DNA from: Lachnospiraceae bacterium
Lineage (GTDB): Bacteria; Bacillota; Clostridia; Lachnospirales; Lachnospiraceae
Length of the DNA stretch: 64,000 nt
Direction: 5' to 3'
Assembly (NCBI GenBank): GCA_910574805.1
Contig: CAJTCV010000009.1
Location: 148,179 to 212,178, forward strand
Part shown: piece by piece, positions 24,899 through 33,492 of the stretch
Layout of the letters: each line of letters starts with the position of its first letter
Numbering within the stretch: the stretch's first letter is position 1
Program-made: the position numbers and the translations under genes
The notes under the pieces: model-generated
What the model was told of the DNA's origin: nothing
Databases searched by the model: none
What the model saw: only the letters and a program-made list of their open reading frames with translations

Positions 24899-25852
24899 CT
24901 AAATATTGATCTGGTAACACCAGGATTCCCCGGTTTCTGCCGATGAATCTGATCTGTATTTCTCCGGAAAAGGAAATGAAATCTTTACTTTTCTCAGATT
25001 CCGAAGGGCATACAAAGCTGCACCTAATGCCATCGGTTTTGTCCCGAGAACACAAATGTTCATTAACTCTTCATCGTATCGTTTTGCCACATTTTTTAAG
25101 CAGTTATATGCCGCATAGGGACTGTTGGCTCTTGATGAGATAACCTTGTCCCTTCCAACAGTAGTGATCAGTTCATAATTATTCACCAGACTGATGTCTT
25201 TCAGCTTTGGTAAATAAGATGGAAATCCATTCACTACTACGATCTCATAAGGCAGCACTTCATCATATACATATTTTGATATATTCCTGTCAAATCCCAA
25301 AAAACAGATCAGAATCTCTTTCTTTCCACTCCCCGAATTATTATATTCCTCAATCACTTTATAGGAACATTTGCCTGCATTTTTCGTATATGTTGTAAAA
25401 AGACCGTTTTGATAGCAATAGTATTTCGGCTCTGTATAGAATACATTTATAGAATCAATACCCATAATCCTGTTTAATACATACAGGATTCTGAATACGT
25501 CGGGTATTGCAAAACCTGTAATATCAAAGCCCACCTGATCATTTTTACCGATTCCGGTTCTTGATAATTCCACGCCATCCTGACCTTCATTTGACATGTT
25601 GCATTTTATAATCTGAAGAGAGTCCGCACATGTTTGCAATTCGCTTTGCAGTTGATCACTGATCGTAACCCCATCATATTTCTCATACCATATCAAAATC
25701 AGCTTTTTTATCTTTATGTTTTCCCTGTGAAGCAGATTCAAGACCTTAAGGCAACGCTCTTCTCTGGAAAATGAAAACAGAAAGCAGTCCATATCCTGCA
25801 GAAAAAAATCGCCTTGATCTATCTGAATCATCCTGACACTGTTCTCTCTCAT
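24899..25852 (-). CDS. Unrecognised protein, Rossmann/CARF-like features
   Basis: 317 aa. I do not recognise the family. Alternating hydrophobic strands suggest a two-part alpha/beta fold: DCFLFSFSREERCLKVL (about 22-38), KKLILIWYE, then FDITGF at 109-114, and later ICVLGTKPMALGAALYALR at 266-284. FDITG followed by GTKPMA recalls the DxTGGTK-type turn in CARF-domain proteins such as Card1/DUF1887, but the two motifs are far apart here, so the similarity is only suggestive. Its ATG overlaps the ATPase stop (TAATG). No membrane segment or nuclease motif seen. Confidence 0.85.
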   Translation of the reverse strand: MRENSVRMIQIDQGDFFLQDMDCFLFSFSREERCLKVLNLLHRENIKIKKLILIWYEKYDGVTISDQLQSELQTCADSLQIIKCNMSNEGQDGVELSRTGIGKNDQVGFDITGFAIPDVFRILYVLNRIMGIDSINVFYTEPKYYCYQNGLFTTYTKNAGKCSYKVIEEYNNSGSGKKEILICFLGFDRNISKYVYDEVLPYEIVVVNGFPSYLPKLKDISLVNNYELITTVGRDKVISSRANSPYAAYNCLKNVAKRYDEELMNICVLGTKPMALGAALYALRNLRKVKISFPFPEKYRSDSSAETGESWCYQINI

Positions 25853-27801
25853 TACTGCACAAATCCTTCCTCAAATAAGTTCATCTGCCTGAATCCATCA
25901 TCTGTTTCCTCTTCATCATTTCCTTGATTCTTATCACCGAGCAATGACTCGAACATGGATTTTTTCAAAACATAATTAAAGCCTCCTCTTGTCCGGTAAG
26001 ACATATTGAATATGGGCATGAAAATTTTATTCAGATTGTACAGATTTCCCTTTTTCATGCCTATGGATATTCTCTGTCTTCTTGATTTTTTTTGAATAAC
26101 CCCCCATTTTATCATACAGTCCTTTATAGCCTTGATCCTTTTGTCCGCATCGATTTCCGCCTCATTTTCAAACGCAAACTGAGTAGTTTCCGGATATTTC
26201 GACTGTATATCTTTATGCATTATTTCAAATTCATACCCTATATTCATTGCAAAATTATACATCTCACTTCCAAATTCATCTGTTACCTGTATCTGATTCA
26301 GCTGTTCATTTGCCGTGTCTTCCGCTCCCTTTGTCTGGATCCGGACAGATATTGTCTTTCCTTCCAGCAAATCTTCAAGATCCATATTATCCAGGTGATA
26401 AAATGTATTGCGGCAAAGACTGATAAAATCATTCACTACCCCGGTTGACAGGTATGCAAATGTATTAAAGCTGTAGTAAGATTTGGAAACCTTATACAGT
26501 CCGCACAACACACACAGCAGCTGCAGCCTGTATTTTCCTGAGTAATCCAGCTTATATTTATGTGCTTCTTTTAATACTGTATCTTCGGAATACTTATCCG
26601 CTGTTCCTGAAAGATATGCATTCTGCGCCTTCTGGATCATTTCCGGCTGTTTCCCTCTCAGATACCACACAATATTCATCATCTGCATCAAGGGATGTCC
26701 TTCACACCAGAGATAATCTATTACATTTTCCGGAATATGCAGCTTATCAAAAATATCTCTTTCCTTATTTTGAACGATCCTGGACGCTTCATCATCAAAG
26801 TTCTCTCTGGTTCCCAGTATTCTGGTTATATCTGTCAGGCTGTTTTCTTTAAAAAATTCGATCTTATTCAGCCTTCTGAAAGTTACTTCTTTGATAAATT
26901 CTTTGTAACTTTTCATATTTACACAGTTCAGAGGGCATAGGATAAAATCTCTTCCATCCCGTATTTCTTCCGAAAATTCCGTGTTATAGGTTGAGATCCC
27001 CTGCGGCCGTGTACCAATTCTATAAGAACAGGCGGAAAGACTATCAACCCTCCGGATCCATGTATTTGTTATCTCCTGAAAATATTTTACGTTTTCATAC
27101 TCATCAATCAGGATCAGAAGCTCTACATTTTTAAATCTGGAGATACAGCTTTTTATACAGTTACATAGTTTCCGCACCATATCAGAACCATGTATCATGT
27201 TCTTCAATCGTTCTTCCGACCCGGAATAGTACTTATAGTTTCTGATCCATTCATCTATTTCATAAGTCCATTCTGATATGGTTTCTTTCATATTCTTTAT
27301 GTCTCTGTCCTCCAACGCAAGTGCAGAACAGATCCTGTCTGCCAGAAGATCCATTTCTTTCGGATCAACATACAAATTCTTCTGGATATCCTCCAGAACA
27401 TTTAATATTTCCAAAGACAGAAATAAATCATAATAATAACAGAACAATTCCTTTTTGACCTCATCGGAGCATGACAGGTCGTGAATCAGTTTGTCAAAAT
27501 GTGCATTATACCGATAATAAAAACCAATTCCGCCTTTTTTGCAGATATAACCAACCACATCCTCTTCTTTTTTATCCAGTGCGACCTCTTTCTGGCAAAA
27601 ATAGGATAAATATTTCAGGATCATCGTCTTACCTGACCCCCTGGCCCCTTCAATAATCAAAGGAGTATGACTGGAAAATAACTGTCCCTCATCCAGTCTG
27701 TAACATCCGAAAGGGCTGCACCAGAAGCGAAAGACTTCCTCATAACTCATATCACGTGCCGTGCACTCAATAAAAGGATTCTTATATGAACTGATCGTCA
27801 T
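25852..27801 (-). CDS. Large P-loop ATPase, ORC-CDC6/STAND-like
   Basis: 649 aa from the ATG at 27801 (a TTG one codon earlier is possible). Walker A EGARGSGKT at about 52-60 and Walker B LLILIDEYE at about 229-237. The N-terminus (NPF...EVFRFWCSPF) and the sensor-like IGTRPQGI near 265 fit the AAA/ORC-CDC6-like ATPases that accompany bacterial conflict systems. The C-terminal 300 aa have no motif I know, perhaps winged helix and target-recognition parts. It overlaps the phosphoribosyltransferase-like gene by 20 bp. Probably the NTP-driven sensor or switch of the island. Confidence 0.88.
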   Translation of the reverse strand: MTISSYKNPFIECTARDMSYEEVFRFWCSPFGCYRLDEGQLFSSHTPLIIEGARGSGKTMILKYLSYFCQKEVALDKKEEDVVGYICKKGGIGFYYRYNAHFDKLIHDLSCSDEVKKELFCYYYDLFLSLEILNVLEDIQKNLYVDPKEMDLLADRICSALALEDRDIKNMKETISEWTYEIDEWIRNYKYYSGSEERLKNMIHGSDMVRKLCNCIKSCISRFKNVELLILIDEYENVKYFQEITNTWIRRVDSLSACSYRIGTRPQGISTYNTEFSEEIRDGRDFILCPLNCVNMKSYKEFIKEVTFRRLNKIEFFKENSLTDITRILGTRENFDDEASRIVQNKERDIFDKLHIPENVIDYLWCEGHPLMQMMNIVWYLRGKQPEMIQKAQNAYLSGTADKYSEDTVLKEAHKYKLDYSGKYRLQLLCVLCGLYKVSKSYYSFNTFAYLSTGVVNDFISLCRNTFYHLDNMDLEDLLEGKTISVRIQTKGAEDTANEQLNQIQVTDEFGSEMYNFAMNIGYEFEIMHKDIQSKYPETTQFAFENEAEIDADKRIKAIKDCMIKWGVIQKKSRRQRISIGMKKGNLYNLNKIFMPIFNMSYRTRGGFNYVLKKSMFESLLGDKNQGNDEEETDDGFRQMNLFEEGFVQ

Positions 27802-28720
27802 CAAACTCTACCTTGCCCTTCCCATAGATTTTACTATGTCTCAAAAAAATACTCTTCCAGTTTTCTTCACACCAGAAAATCGGAATTGTATTATCCGGCG
27901 TATTATAATAAAAACCCACCATCTGCTGATCATTATGATATCCCAGTGGATATTCTTTCATATATGGATCAGAAAATACCGACATTATTTTATCGCCATA
28001 ATACCGACACATCTTCAGAGCCTTTTCCCTGATCCCTTTCTCCCTTTTCCCCTGAAAAACAAAAGAATCATCCGAAAAGCATGCTGTTCTCGAATCCAGA
28101 AGAATGCTGTAAATCAGTTTCAGATTTTTGCAATCCTTTATATTTTCTATTGCCGTTGGGGATGCCATAAATACAAGGAAATAGACCTTGTCCGCCTGAA
28201 CCGAACAATTTTTCATATATCGCAACGCCTGTGAACCGGATATCGTAACATCATCTATCAATACCAGACATCTGTATTTATCCTGTTTTATCTCAAACAG
28301 ATCTTTTCCCAGTTTATTCTCTGTTCTGAAATCATATAATATCCTGGCACCGCTCTCGCTTGGATTCCCCAAAGGGACAAAACAGGTATCTTCCAGTATC
28401 TTTTCTATCTTTTTATTTCTGTCCAGCCCCTCTTCAAACTCCCCCGTCCTCAATTCTTCACGCAAAAACAGTTGAAAAAGTTCCCTGCAAAGTTTTTTTA
28501 CATCATTCATTGTATAAAAAGTAAAGTTCAGAAGCAGCCATAAAGCAAGCTTATGTTCCCTGTCAACATCCCCCAGACACTCGCCCGTAAAATTCGACAG
28601 CCAGTTTAATATTTTCCGTTCTTTTATCTGTTCTTCCCATGCTACAATGGAAGTTTTCTCAATCAGATCTATAAATTCTTCTTTATTTAACTTGTCAACA
28701 TCTTTCCATTCGTCATTCAT
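27782..28720 (-). CDS. Phosphoribosyltransferase-like protein (PRTase-CE type)
   Basis: 312 aa from the ATG at 28720 (GGGGTGG 5 nt upstream); a GTG at 28729 is the alternative. CLVLIDDVTISGSQAL at about 151-166 matches the PRPP-binding loop of type I phosphoribosyltransferases (two acidics, then T/S-G-S/T). An N-terminal helical region (1-120) and a C-terminal 110 aa are outside the core. I recall PRTase domains of this kind described as conflict-system effectors (PRTase-CE), often beside ORC-CDC6-like ATPases; that recollection should be checked. No salvage-enzyme base-binding signature is evident. Confidence 0.8.
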   Translation of the reverse strand: MNDEWKDVDKLNKEEFIDLIEKTSIVAWEEQIKERKILNWLSNFTGECLGDVDREHKLALWLLLNFTFYTMNDVKKLCRELFQLFLREELRTGEFEEGLDRNKKIEKILEDTCFVPLGNPSESGARILYDFRTENKLGKDLFEIKQDKYRCLVLIDDVTISGSQALRYMKNCSVQADKVYFLVFMASPTAIENIKDCKNLKLIYSILLDSRTACFSDDSFVFQGKREKGIREKALKMCRYYGDKIMSVFSDPYMKEYPLGYHNDQQMVGFYYNTPDNTIPIFWCEENWKSIFLRHSKIYGKGKVEFDDDQFI

Positions 28721-28733
28721 TATATCCACCCCA

Positions 28734-29609
28734 TTATACCGGAAATCTTCCCCTGGATCCTGCTATGTATTCCGGTTCTACCTCAATAGAAATCCACTTT
28801 CTTTTAAGCTGCTCTGCAATCCATCCCGTCGTATTGCTGCCGGCAAAAGGATCTAATACCATATCCCCTTCGTCCGTCAGCATTTTAATAAAAAACGTCG
28901 GTATTTCTTTGGGCATCCTTGCCGGATGTATCCCATACTTCTGTTCTTTGCAGAACTGAATATATCTGTCTCTTGATGTTGTATTCGGCGCTATAATCAC
29001 ATTAGAAGGTATCGCCCCTCCATTATTCTTCGCAAAAGATGTCTGCCCCACATTATATTCTGACGGCCTTTTTCCCGCATTGTATTTACCGCTTCTCAGC
29101 AATTTGTTCATCTGCATGCTGTATTCTTCCAGCACTTTTCTGTTATCCGCTTTAGGTGTCGGTACATTTGACAGCCACCATATTCTTGTAAAAGAATCCT
29201 TTACCCGGATTCTTTTTTTATTGACCCATTCGATCGGTGACGGCAGTTTCGCCGGATTATAATAAATAAATTCCTGACACAGATAAAAATTGCCTTTGCG
29301 CTTAAATTCCAAAAGAGCTTCCATAGGCAGTGTAGAATGTGTCGGTTCTCCTTTATTCCACGCATTGCCAATCTCCACTACAACTGAACCTCGTTCAGAC
29401 AGCATGCCTTTCAGCTCTGCCGCAATGTCTGAGATCCACTCCAGATATTCATCTCCTGTCATATTTCCATAGCTTTTCGCACGATTCAGCGGAAATGGCG
29501 GAGAAGTAAAGATCAGATCAAACCTGCATCCTGATAATTCAGGCAGCACATCCTCACATCTTCCACATATCATTTTCCCATATTCTGTCTGATATTTAAT
29601 ATCCAGCAT
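28734..29609 (-). CDS. DNA N4-cytosine methyltransferase, M.PvuII-like
   Basis: 291 aa. Motif IV TSPPFPLNRAKSYGN at 35-49, motif I DPFAGSNTTG at 253-262: the circularly permuted beta order. PAKLPSPIEWVNKKRIRVKD (abbreviated, about 119-138) and the HPARMPKEIPTFFIKMLT block closely resemble what I know of M.PvuII, which makes N4-methylcytosine in CAGCTG. Specificity is therefore a guess. No PvuII-type endonuclease or C-protein lies beside it. First gene of the five-gene operon; start ATG after AAGGAG. Confidence 0.92.
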   Translation of the reverse strand: MLDIKYQTEYGKMICGRCEDVLPELSGCRFDLIFTSPPFPLNRAKSYGNMTGDEYLEWISDIAAELKGMLSERGSVVVEIGNAWNKGEPTHSTLPMEALLEFKRKGNFYLCQEFIYYNPAKLPSPIEWVNKKRIRVKDSFTRIWWLSNVPTPKADNRKVLEEYSMQMNKLLRSGKYNAGKRPSEYNVGQTSFAKNNGGAIPSNVIIAPNTTSRDRYIQFCKEQKYGIHPARMPKEIPTFFIKMLTDEGDMVLDPFAGSNTTGWIAEQLKRKWISIEVEPEYIAGSRGRFPV

Positions 29610-29848
29610 TTCTTCTCCTTATGTACAATTCCAGAATCCACAATAATTATATCAAAAACCCCCTCTGTTTTCTATACCAAATGTTCTCCGAACGGGAAAC
29701 GTGAAATAAAAGATTCAGAAATGTTTTATTAGTAATATCGGTTCAATTTTGAGATATTTTCAAATGGGATTATTTTACAAGAATATCTTAAAAAGCATAC
29801 AGAAATAAAAGAACATTTTTCTCTGCCAACAGAAAGGGGCAGGATCGT
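29610..29848. other. AT-rich intergenic region, upstream of the methyltransferase operon
   Basis: Must contain the promoter of the five-gene operon. No convincing -35/-10 pair was found and no ORF is credible. Base composition changes from AT-rich to GC-rich on the metK side, marking the island edge. Confidence 0.5.
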
Positions 29849-29882
29849 ATGAGAGGCCATCTTTTTATTCATGGCCTCTCAT
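29849..29882 (-). terminator. Strong hairpin downstream of metK
   Basis: Perfect 12-bp stem ATGAGAGGCCAT/ATGGCCTCTCAT with a 10-nt loop, 18 bp after the metK stop. It lacks a long T-run, so termination efficiency is uncertain. Confidence 0.55.
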
Positions 29883-29900
29883 CCCGTTTATCACTTTCGC

Positions 29901-31088
29901 TTAGAGATACGCCTTCAGCGCCTCCGCCTTATCTGTCTTCTCCCAGGGAAGATCCAGATCCGTACGGCCAAAGTGTCCGTAGGCTGCCGTCTGTTTGTAG
30001 ATCGGCCGGCGCAGGTCCAGCATCTTGATGATTCCTGCAGGACGCAGGTCAAAGTTCTCCCGGATGAGCTCCACCAGCTTCTGGTCGGAGAGCTTTCCGG
30101 TACCAAAGGTATCCACCATGATGGAAGTCGGTCTCGCCACACCGATGGCGTAGGAGAGCTGGATCTCGCATTTGTCCGCAAGCCCCGCCGCCACAATGTT
30201 CTTCGCCACATAGCGGGCAGCATATGCTGCAGAACGGTCTACCTTGGTGCAGTCCTTGCCGGAGAACGCACCGCCGCCGTGACGCGCATAACCGCCGTAG
30301 GTGTCTACGATGATCTTGCGGCCGGTCAGTCCGCTGTCCCCGTGAGGTCCGCCGATGACAAAGCGCCCGGTAGGATTGATGAAGAATTTGGTATCTGCGT
30401 CCACCATATCCGCCGGCAGAACCTCGTCAAAGACATATTTTTTAATATCTGCATGAATCTGCTCCTGTGTCACGTCAGCACTGTGCTGCGTGGACAGGAC
30501 AACAGCATCCAGCCGAACAGGTCTGCCCTCCTCGTTGTATTCCACCGTCACCTGTGTCTTGCCGTCCGGCCGCAGATAGGAGAGCGTGCCGTCCTTTCTG
30601 ACCTGTGTAAGGCGCAGGGCCAGCTTGTGCGCCAGTGCGATGGGATACGGCATGAGCTCCGGCGTCTCATTGGTGGCATAGCCGAACATCATACCCTGAT
30701 CACCGGCTCCGATGGCTTCGATCTCACTGTCGTCCATCTGGTTCTCTTTGGCCTCCAGCGCCTTGTTGACACCCATGGCAATATCCGTGGACTGTTCGTC
30801 GATCGCTGTGATCACTGCACAGGTGTTGGCGTCGAAACCATATTTTCCCCTGGTATAACCGATCTCCCGCACTGTATCCCGCACGATCTTCTGAATATCC
30901 ACATAAGCGTTGGTCGTGATCTCTCCCATGACCAGCACAAGTCCTGTGGTCGTACTGGTCTCACACGCCACGCGGCTCATGGGATCCTGCGCCATCAGCG
31001 CATCCAGGATCGCATCCGAGATCTGATCGCACATTTTGTCCGGATGACCTTCTGTTACAGATTCTGAGGTAAATAATAATTTTTCCAT
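29901..31088 (-). CDS. metK: S-adenosylmethionine synthetase
   Basis: 395 aa, typical length. Makes SAM from ATP and methionine. Signatures: [20 protein letters not shown] at 6-25 with the ATP-site His and Asp, [12 protein letters not shown] (about 116-127), and [18 protein letters not shown] (about 253-270) with the P-loop-like lysines. Controlled by the S-box riboswitch immediately upstream, so expressed when SAM is low. Start ATG after AAAGGAG. Confidence 0.98.
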   Translation of the reverse strand: MEKLLFTSESVTEGHPDKMCDQISDAILDALMAQDPMSRVACETSTTTGLVLVMGEITTNAYVDIQKIVRDTVREIGYTRGKYGFDANTCAVITAIDEQSTDIAMGVNKALEAKENQMDDSEIEAIGAGDQGMMFGYATNETPELMPYPIALAHKLALRLTQVRKDGTLSYLRPDGKTQVTVEYNEEGRPVRLDAVVLSTQHSADVTQEQIHADIKKYVFDEVLPADMVDADTKFFINPTGRFVIGGPHGDSGLTGRKIIVDTYGGYARHGGGAFSGKDCTKVDRSAAYAARYVAKNIVAAGLADKCEIQLSYAIGVARPTSIMVDTFGTGKLSDQKLVELIRENFDLRPAGIIKMLDLRRPIYKQTAAYGHFGRTDLDLPWEKTDKAEALKAYL

Positions 31089-31217
31089 ATGTACTCCTTT
31101 CCTTCCGCCGGTCTGTATGCTCCAGGCGGACAGATGCTCCGCTCACAGCGGACTGCTCCGGCGACACATGCTCTGTCCCGGCCGGGTTGTCTCACAGGGC
31201 ACAGTTCCCTGTGTATA

Positions 31218-31242
31218 TGAAGAAAGGCCCGCATAAGCGGAC
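31218..31242 (-). terminator. Riboswitch-controlled terminator
   Basis: Minus strand GGTCCGC-TTAT-GCGGGCC followed by TTTCTT; expression platform of the SAM riboswitch. Confidence 0.8.
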
Positions 31243-31265
31243 CTGATAAACCAATTCACCAAATC

Positions 31266-31364
31266 CTCTTATTGTTCGATCACTCGCTCAGGTTAGCACC
31301 TTCCTGCGTGCAGGGGTTGCCGGGTTTCACAGATCCTATGTATCTCCACCGCTCTGAATAAGAG
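31266..31364 (-). ncRNA. SAM-I (S-box) riboswitch
   Basis: P1 is formed by CTCTTATT at 31364-31357 and AATAAGAG at 31273-31266. Conserved parts in order: AGAG-GGTGGAG, GTGAAACCCGGCAACC, AAGGTGCTAA, and GAGCGA. The kink-turn and SAM core are all present. Binding SAM favours the downstream terminator and shuts off metK. Confidence 0.95.
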
Positions 31365-31395
31365 AAACTACTATATGGGCTTTTCTATGTATATT

Positions 31396-31424
31396 AAGAT
31401 ACTCCTGACAGGCGGAAAAGTCAA
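31396..31424 (-). promoter_or_regulatory. Sigma-A promoter of the metK riboswitch transcript
   Basis: TTGACT (31424-31419), 17-bp spacer, TATCTT (31401-31396), about 30 bp before the aptamer. The remaining 31430-31580 holds nothing recognised. Confidence 0.75.
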
Positions 31425-31586
31425 GTGTATTTTATTATATCCGTTTCCCATGGCATCTCCACCGGTTTTTCTGTTTTTAAACAGTTTTATGGAGCATCTG
31501 CAGAAATACAAGGATTTCGCGGCTCGGATTCCAATGATTTTATGGTCTTTTACAAAAAGTTTATAAATACTCCGGGCTACTTGTGG

Positions 31587-31592
31587 TATAAT
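31587..31592 (+). promoter_or_regulatory. -10 element of the two-component operon
   Basis: TATAAT 30 bp before the kinase TTG start. No clear -35 at 17 bp. Confidence 0.45.
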
Positions 31593-31624
31593 TTCTTAAT
31601 AGTTACAGGACGGAGGAAAGCACA

Positions 31625-32716
31625 TTGAACCTGAAGACAAAGCTCATCATTACCTTTGGCGTCGTGATTGCAGTCCCCTTGTTTCTGATCACCATCGTGT
31701 TCGCCGGTTTTATGAGCCTGCAGCCGGTGGAGGTGGCAACTCCGCAGACCAAAGAATTTCTGGGGGAGATGCTGATGTCCGTGATCCTCATCATGGCCAT
31801 GACCAGCAGCTTCCTGATCGCCTGGATCTACCGGAGTATCTTAAGCCCCATTGAAACGCTGAAGAAAGCGACGCGGAACATCCGGGACGGCAATCTGGAT
31901 TTCGAGGTGGATATCGAGGATAACGACGAGATCGGCGAGCTGTGCGCAGACTTTGAAGAGATGCGTATGCGCCTGAAGGAATCCACCGAAGAAAAAGTCG
32001 TTTTTGACAGTCAGAACAAGGAGCTGATCAGCAACATCTCCCATGATCTGAAAACGCCCATCACCGCCATCAAGGGCTATGTGGAGGGCCTTCTGGATGG
32101 AGTGGCCGATACTCCGGAGAAGCAGGAGAAATACCTCCGGACAATCTATAACAAGGCAAATGACATGGACCGGCTGATCAATGAACTGACGTTCTATTCC
32201 AAGATCGACACCAACCGCATTCCCTATACCTTCAGCAAGATCAATGTACGTGAATATTTTGACGACTGTGTGGAGGATATCGGACTGGAGCTGAGCCAGC
32301 AGCAGATCCATCTGACCTATGTCAATGATGTGGCAAGGGACGTGCTGGTCATTGCAGACGCCGAGCAGATGAAACGTGTCATTAATAATATCGTGGGCAA
32401 CTCCATAAAATATATGGATAAGCCGGAACCGTTTATCCGGATACGGGTACTGGATGTGGGGGATTTTATTCAGGTGGAGATCGAAGACAATGGCAAAGGC
32501 ATTGCCACCAGAGACCTTCCCTATATCTTTGACCGCTTCTACCGCACCGACACTTCCAGAAATTCTTCCAAAGGCGGAAGCGGCATTGGATTATCCATCG
32601 TCCACAAGATCATGGAGGACCACGGAGGCAAGGTGTGGGTGACCAGCAGGGAGGATGCAGGAACGACCATGTATTTTGTACTCAGAAAATATCAGGAGGT
32701 ACCAGTAAGTGAGTAA
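31625..32716 (+). CDS. Sensor histidine kinase
   Basis: 363 aa, TTG start at 31625 chosen because GGAGG sits 8 nt upstream. Two N-terminal membrane helices (about 8-28 and 55-75) with only a short extracytoplasmic loop, HAMP (about 76-125), HisKA with H-box SNISHDLKTPITAIKG (about 138-153), HATPase N box NIVGNSIKY, G1 EDNGKG, F box, G2 GGSGIGLSI. The short loop suggests sensing in or at the membrane. It overlaps the response regulator by 8 bp. Confidence 0.95.
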   Translation: MNLKTKLIITFGVVIAVPLFLITIVFAGFMSLQPVEVATPQTKEFLGEMLMSVILIMAMTSSFLIAWIYRSILSPIETLKKATRNIRDGNLDFEVDIEDNDEIGELCADFEEMRMRLKESTEEKVVFDSQNKELISNISHDLKTPITAIKGYVEGLLDGVADTPEKQEKYLRTIYNKANDMDRLINELTFYSKIDTNRIPYTFSKINVREYFDDCVEDIGLELSQQQIHLTYVNDVARDVLVIADAEQMKRVINNIVGNSIKYMDKPEPFIRIRVLDVGDFIQVEIEDNGKGIATRDLPYIFDRFYRTDTSRNSSKGGSGIGLSIVHKIMEDHGGKVWVTSREDAGTTMYFVLRKYQEVPVSE

Positions 32717-33398
32717 GATATTGATTATTGAAGATGAAGAAGCCATCGCTGATCTGGAAAAGGATTACCTGGAACTCAGCGGCTTTACCGTAGAAATCGA
32801 GGACCGGGGCGACACCGGACTTACGAGGGCTCTGACAGAAGAATTTAATCTGATCATTCTTGACCTGATGCTTCCCGGAGTGGACGGTTTCGAGATCTGC
32901 CGTCAGATCCGCGAGGAAAAGAACATTCCTGTCATCATGGTCTCCGCCAAGAAGGACGACATTGACAAGATCCGGGGACTGGGACTCGGCGCCGACGACT
33001 ATATGACCAAGCCCTTCAGCCCCAGTGAGCTGGTGGCGCGGGTGAAAGCACATATGGCCCGTTATGAGCGGCTGATCGGCAGCGGGATCCAGGAAAATGA
33101 GATCGTTGAGATCCGCGGCATCAAGATTGACAAGACTGCCCGCCGGGTGTGGATCAACGGAGAAGAAAAAGCATTTACCTCCAAGGAATTTGACCTGCTC
33201 ACCTTCCTGGCACAGAACCCCAACCACGTATTTACCAAGGAGGAACTGTTCAGCAGGATCTGGGATATGGAATCCATTGGAGATATCGCCACAGTCACCG
33301 TGCATATTAAAAAGATCCGTGAAAAAATCGAATTTAACACGGCAAAGCCCCAGTACATCGAGACGATCTGGGGCGTTGGATATCGGTTTAAAGTATAG
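32709..33398 (+). CDS. OmpR-family response regulator
   Basis: 229 aa, GTG start at 32709 behind AGGAGGT. Receiver domain with acidic EDEE (8-11), phospho-acceptor Asp in LIILDLMLPG (about 53), Thr/Ser in MVSAKKDD and Lys in TKPFSP (about 103). C-terminal winged helix (EKAFTSKEFDLLTFLAQNP; VTVHIKKIREKIE; IETIWGVGYRF). Kinase-first order. No target is evident in the neighbourhood. Confidence 0.96.
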   Translation: MSKILIIEDEEAIADLEKDYLELSGFTVEIEDRGDTGLTRALTEEFNLIILDLMLPGVDGFEICRQIREEKNIPVIMVSAKKDDIDKIRGLGLGADDYMTKPFSPSELVARVKAHMARYERLIGSGIQENEIVEIRGIKIDKTARRVWINGEEKAFTSKEFDLLTFLAQNPNHVFTKEELFSRIWDMESIGDIATVTVHIKKIREKIEFNTAKPQYIETIWGVGYRFKV

Positions 33399-33417
33399 AA
33401 AGGTATCTGACCGCTCG

Positions 33418-33446
33418 GGAGCTGCTTTCATGCAGCTCCTTTTTCA
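33418..33446 (+). terminator. Terminator of the two-component operon
   Basis: GGAGCTGC-TTTCAT-GCAGCTCC followed by TTTTT. Confidence 0.9.
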
Positions 33447-33492
33447 CAGCAGCAGAATCAGCTCTGCTCATTCCCGCCAGCTGTCCCACGGA

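Noticed and set aside
28734..29609. Complete restriction-modification system
   Set aside because: No endonuclease-like or C-protein gene adjoins the methyltransferase; neighbours are a PRTase-like protein and an ATPase.
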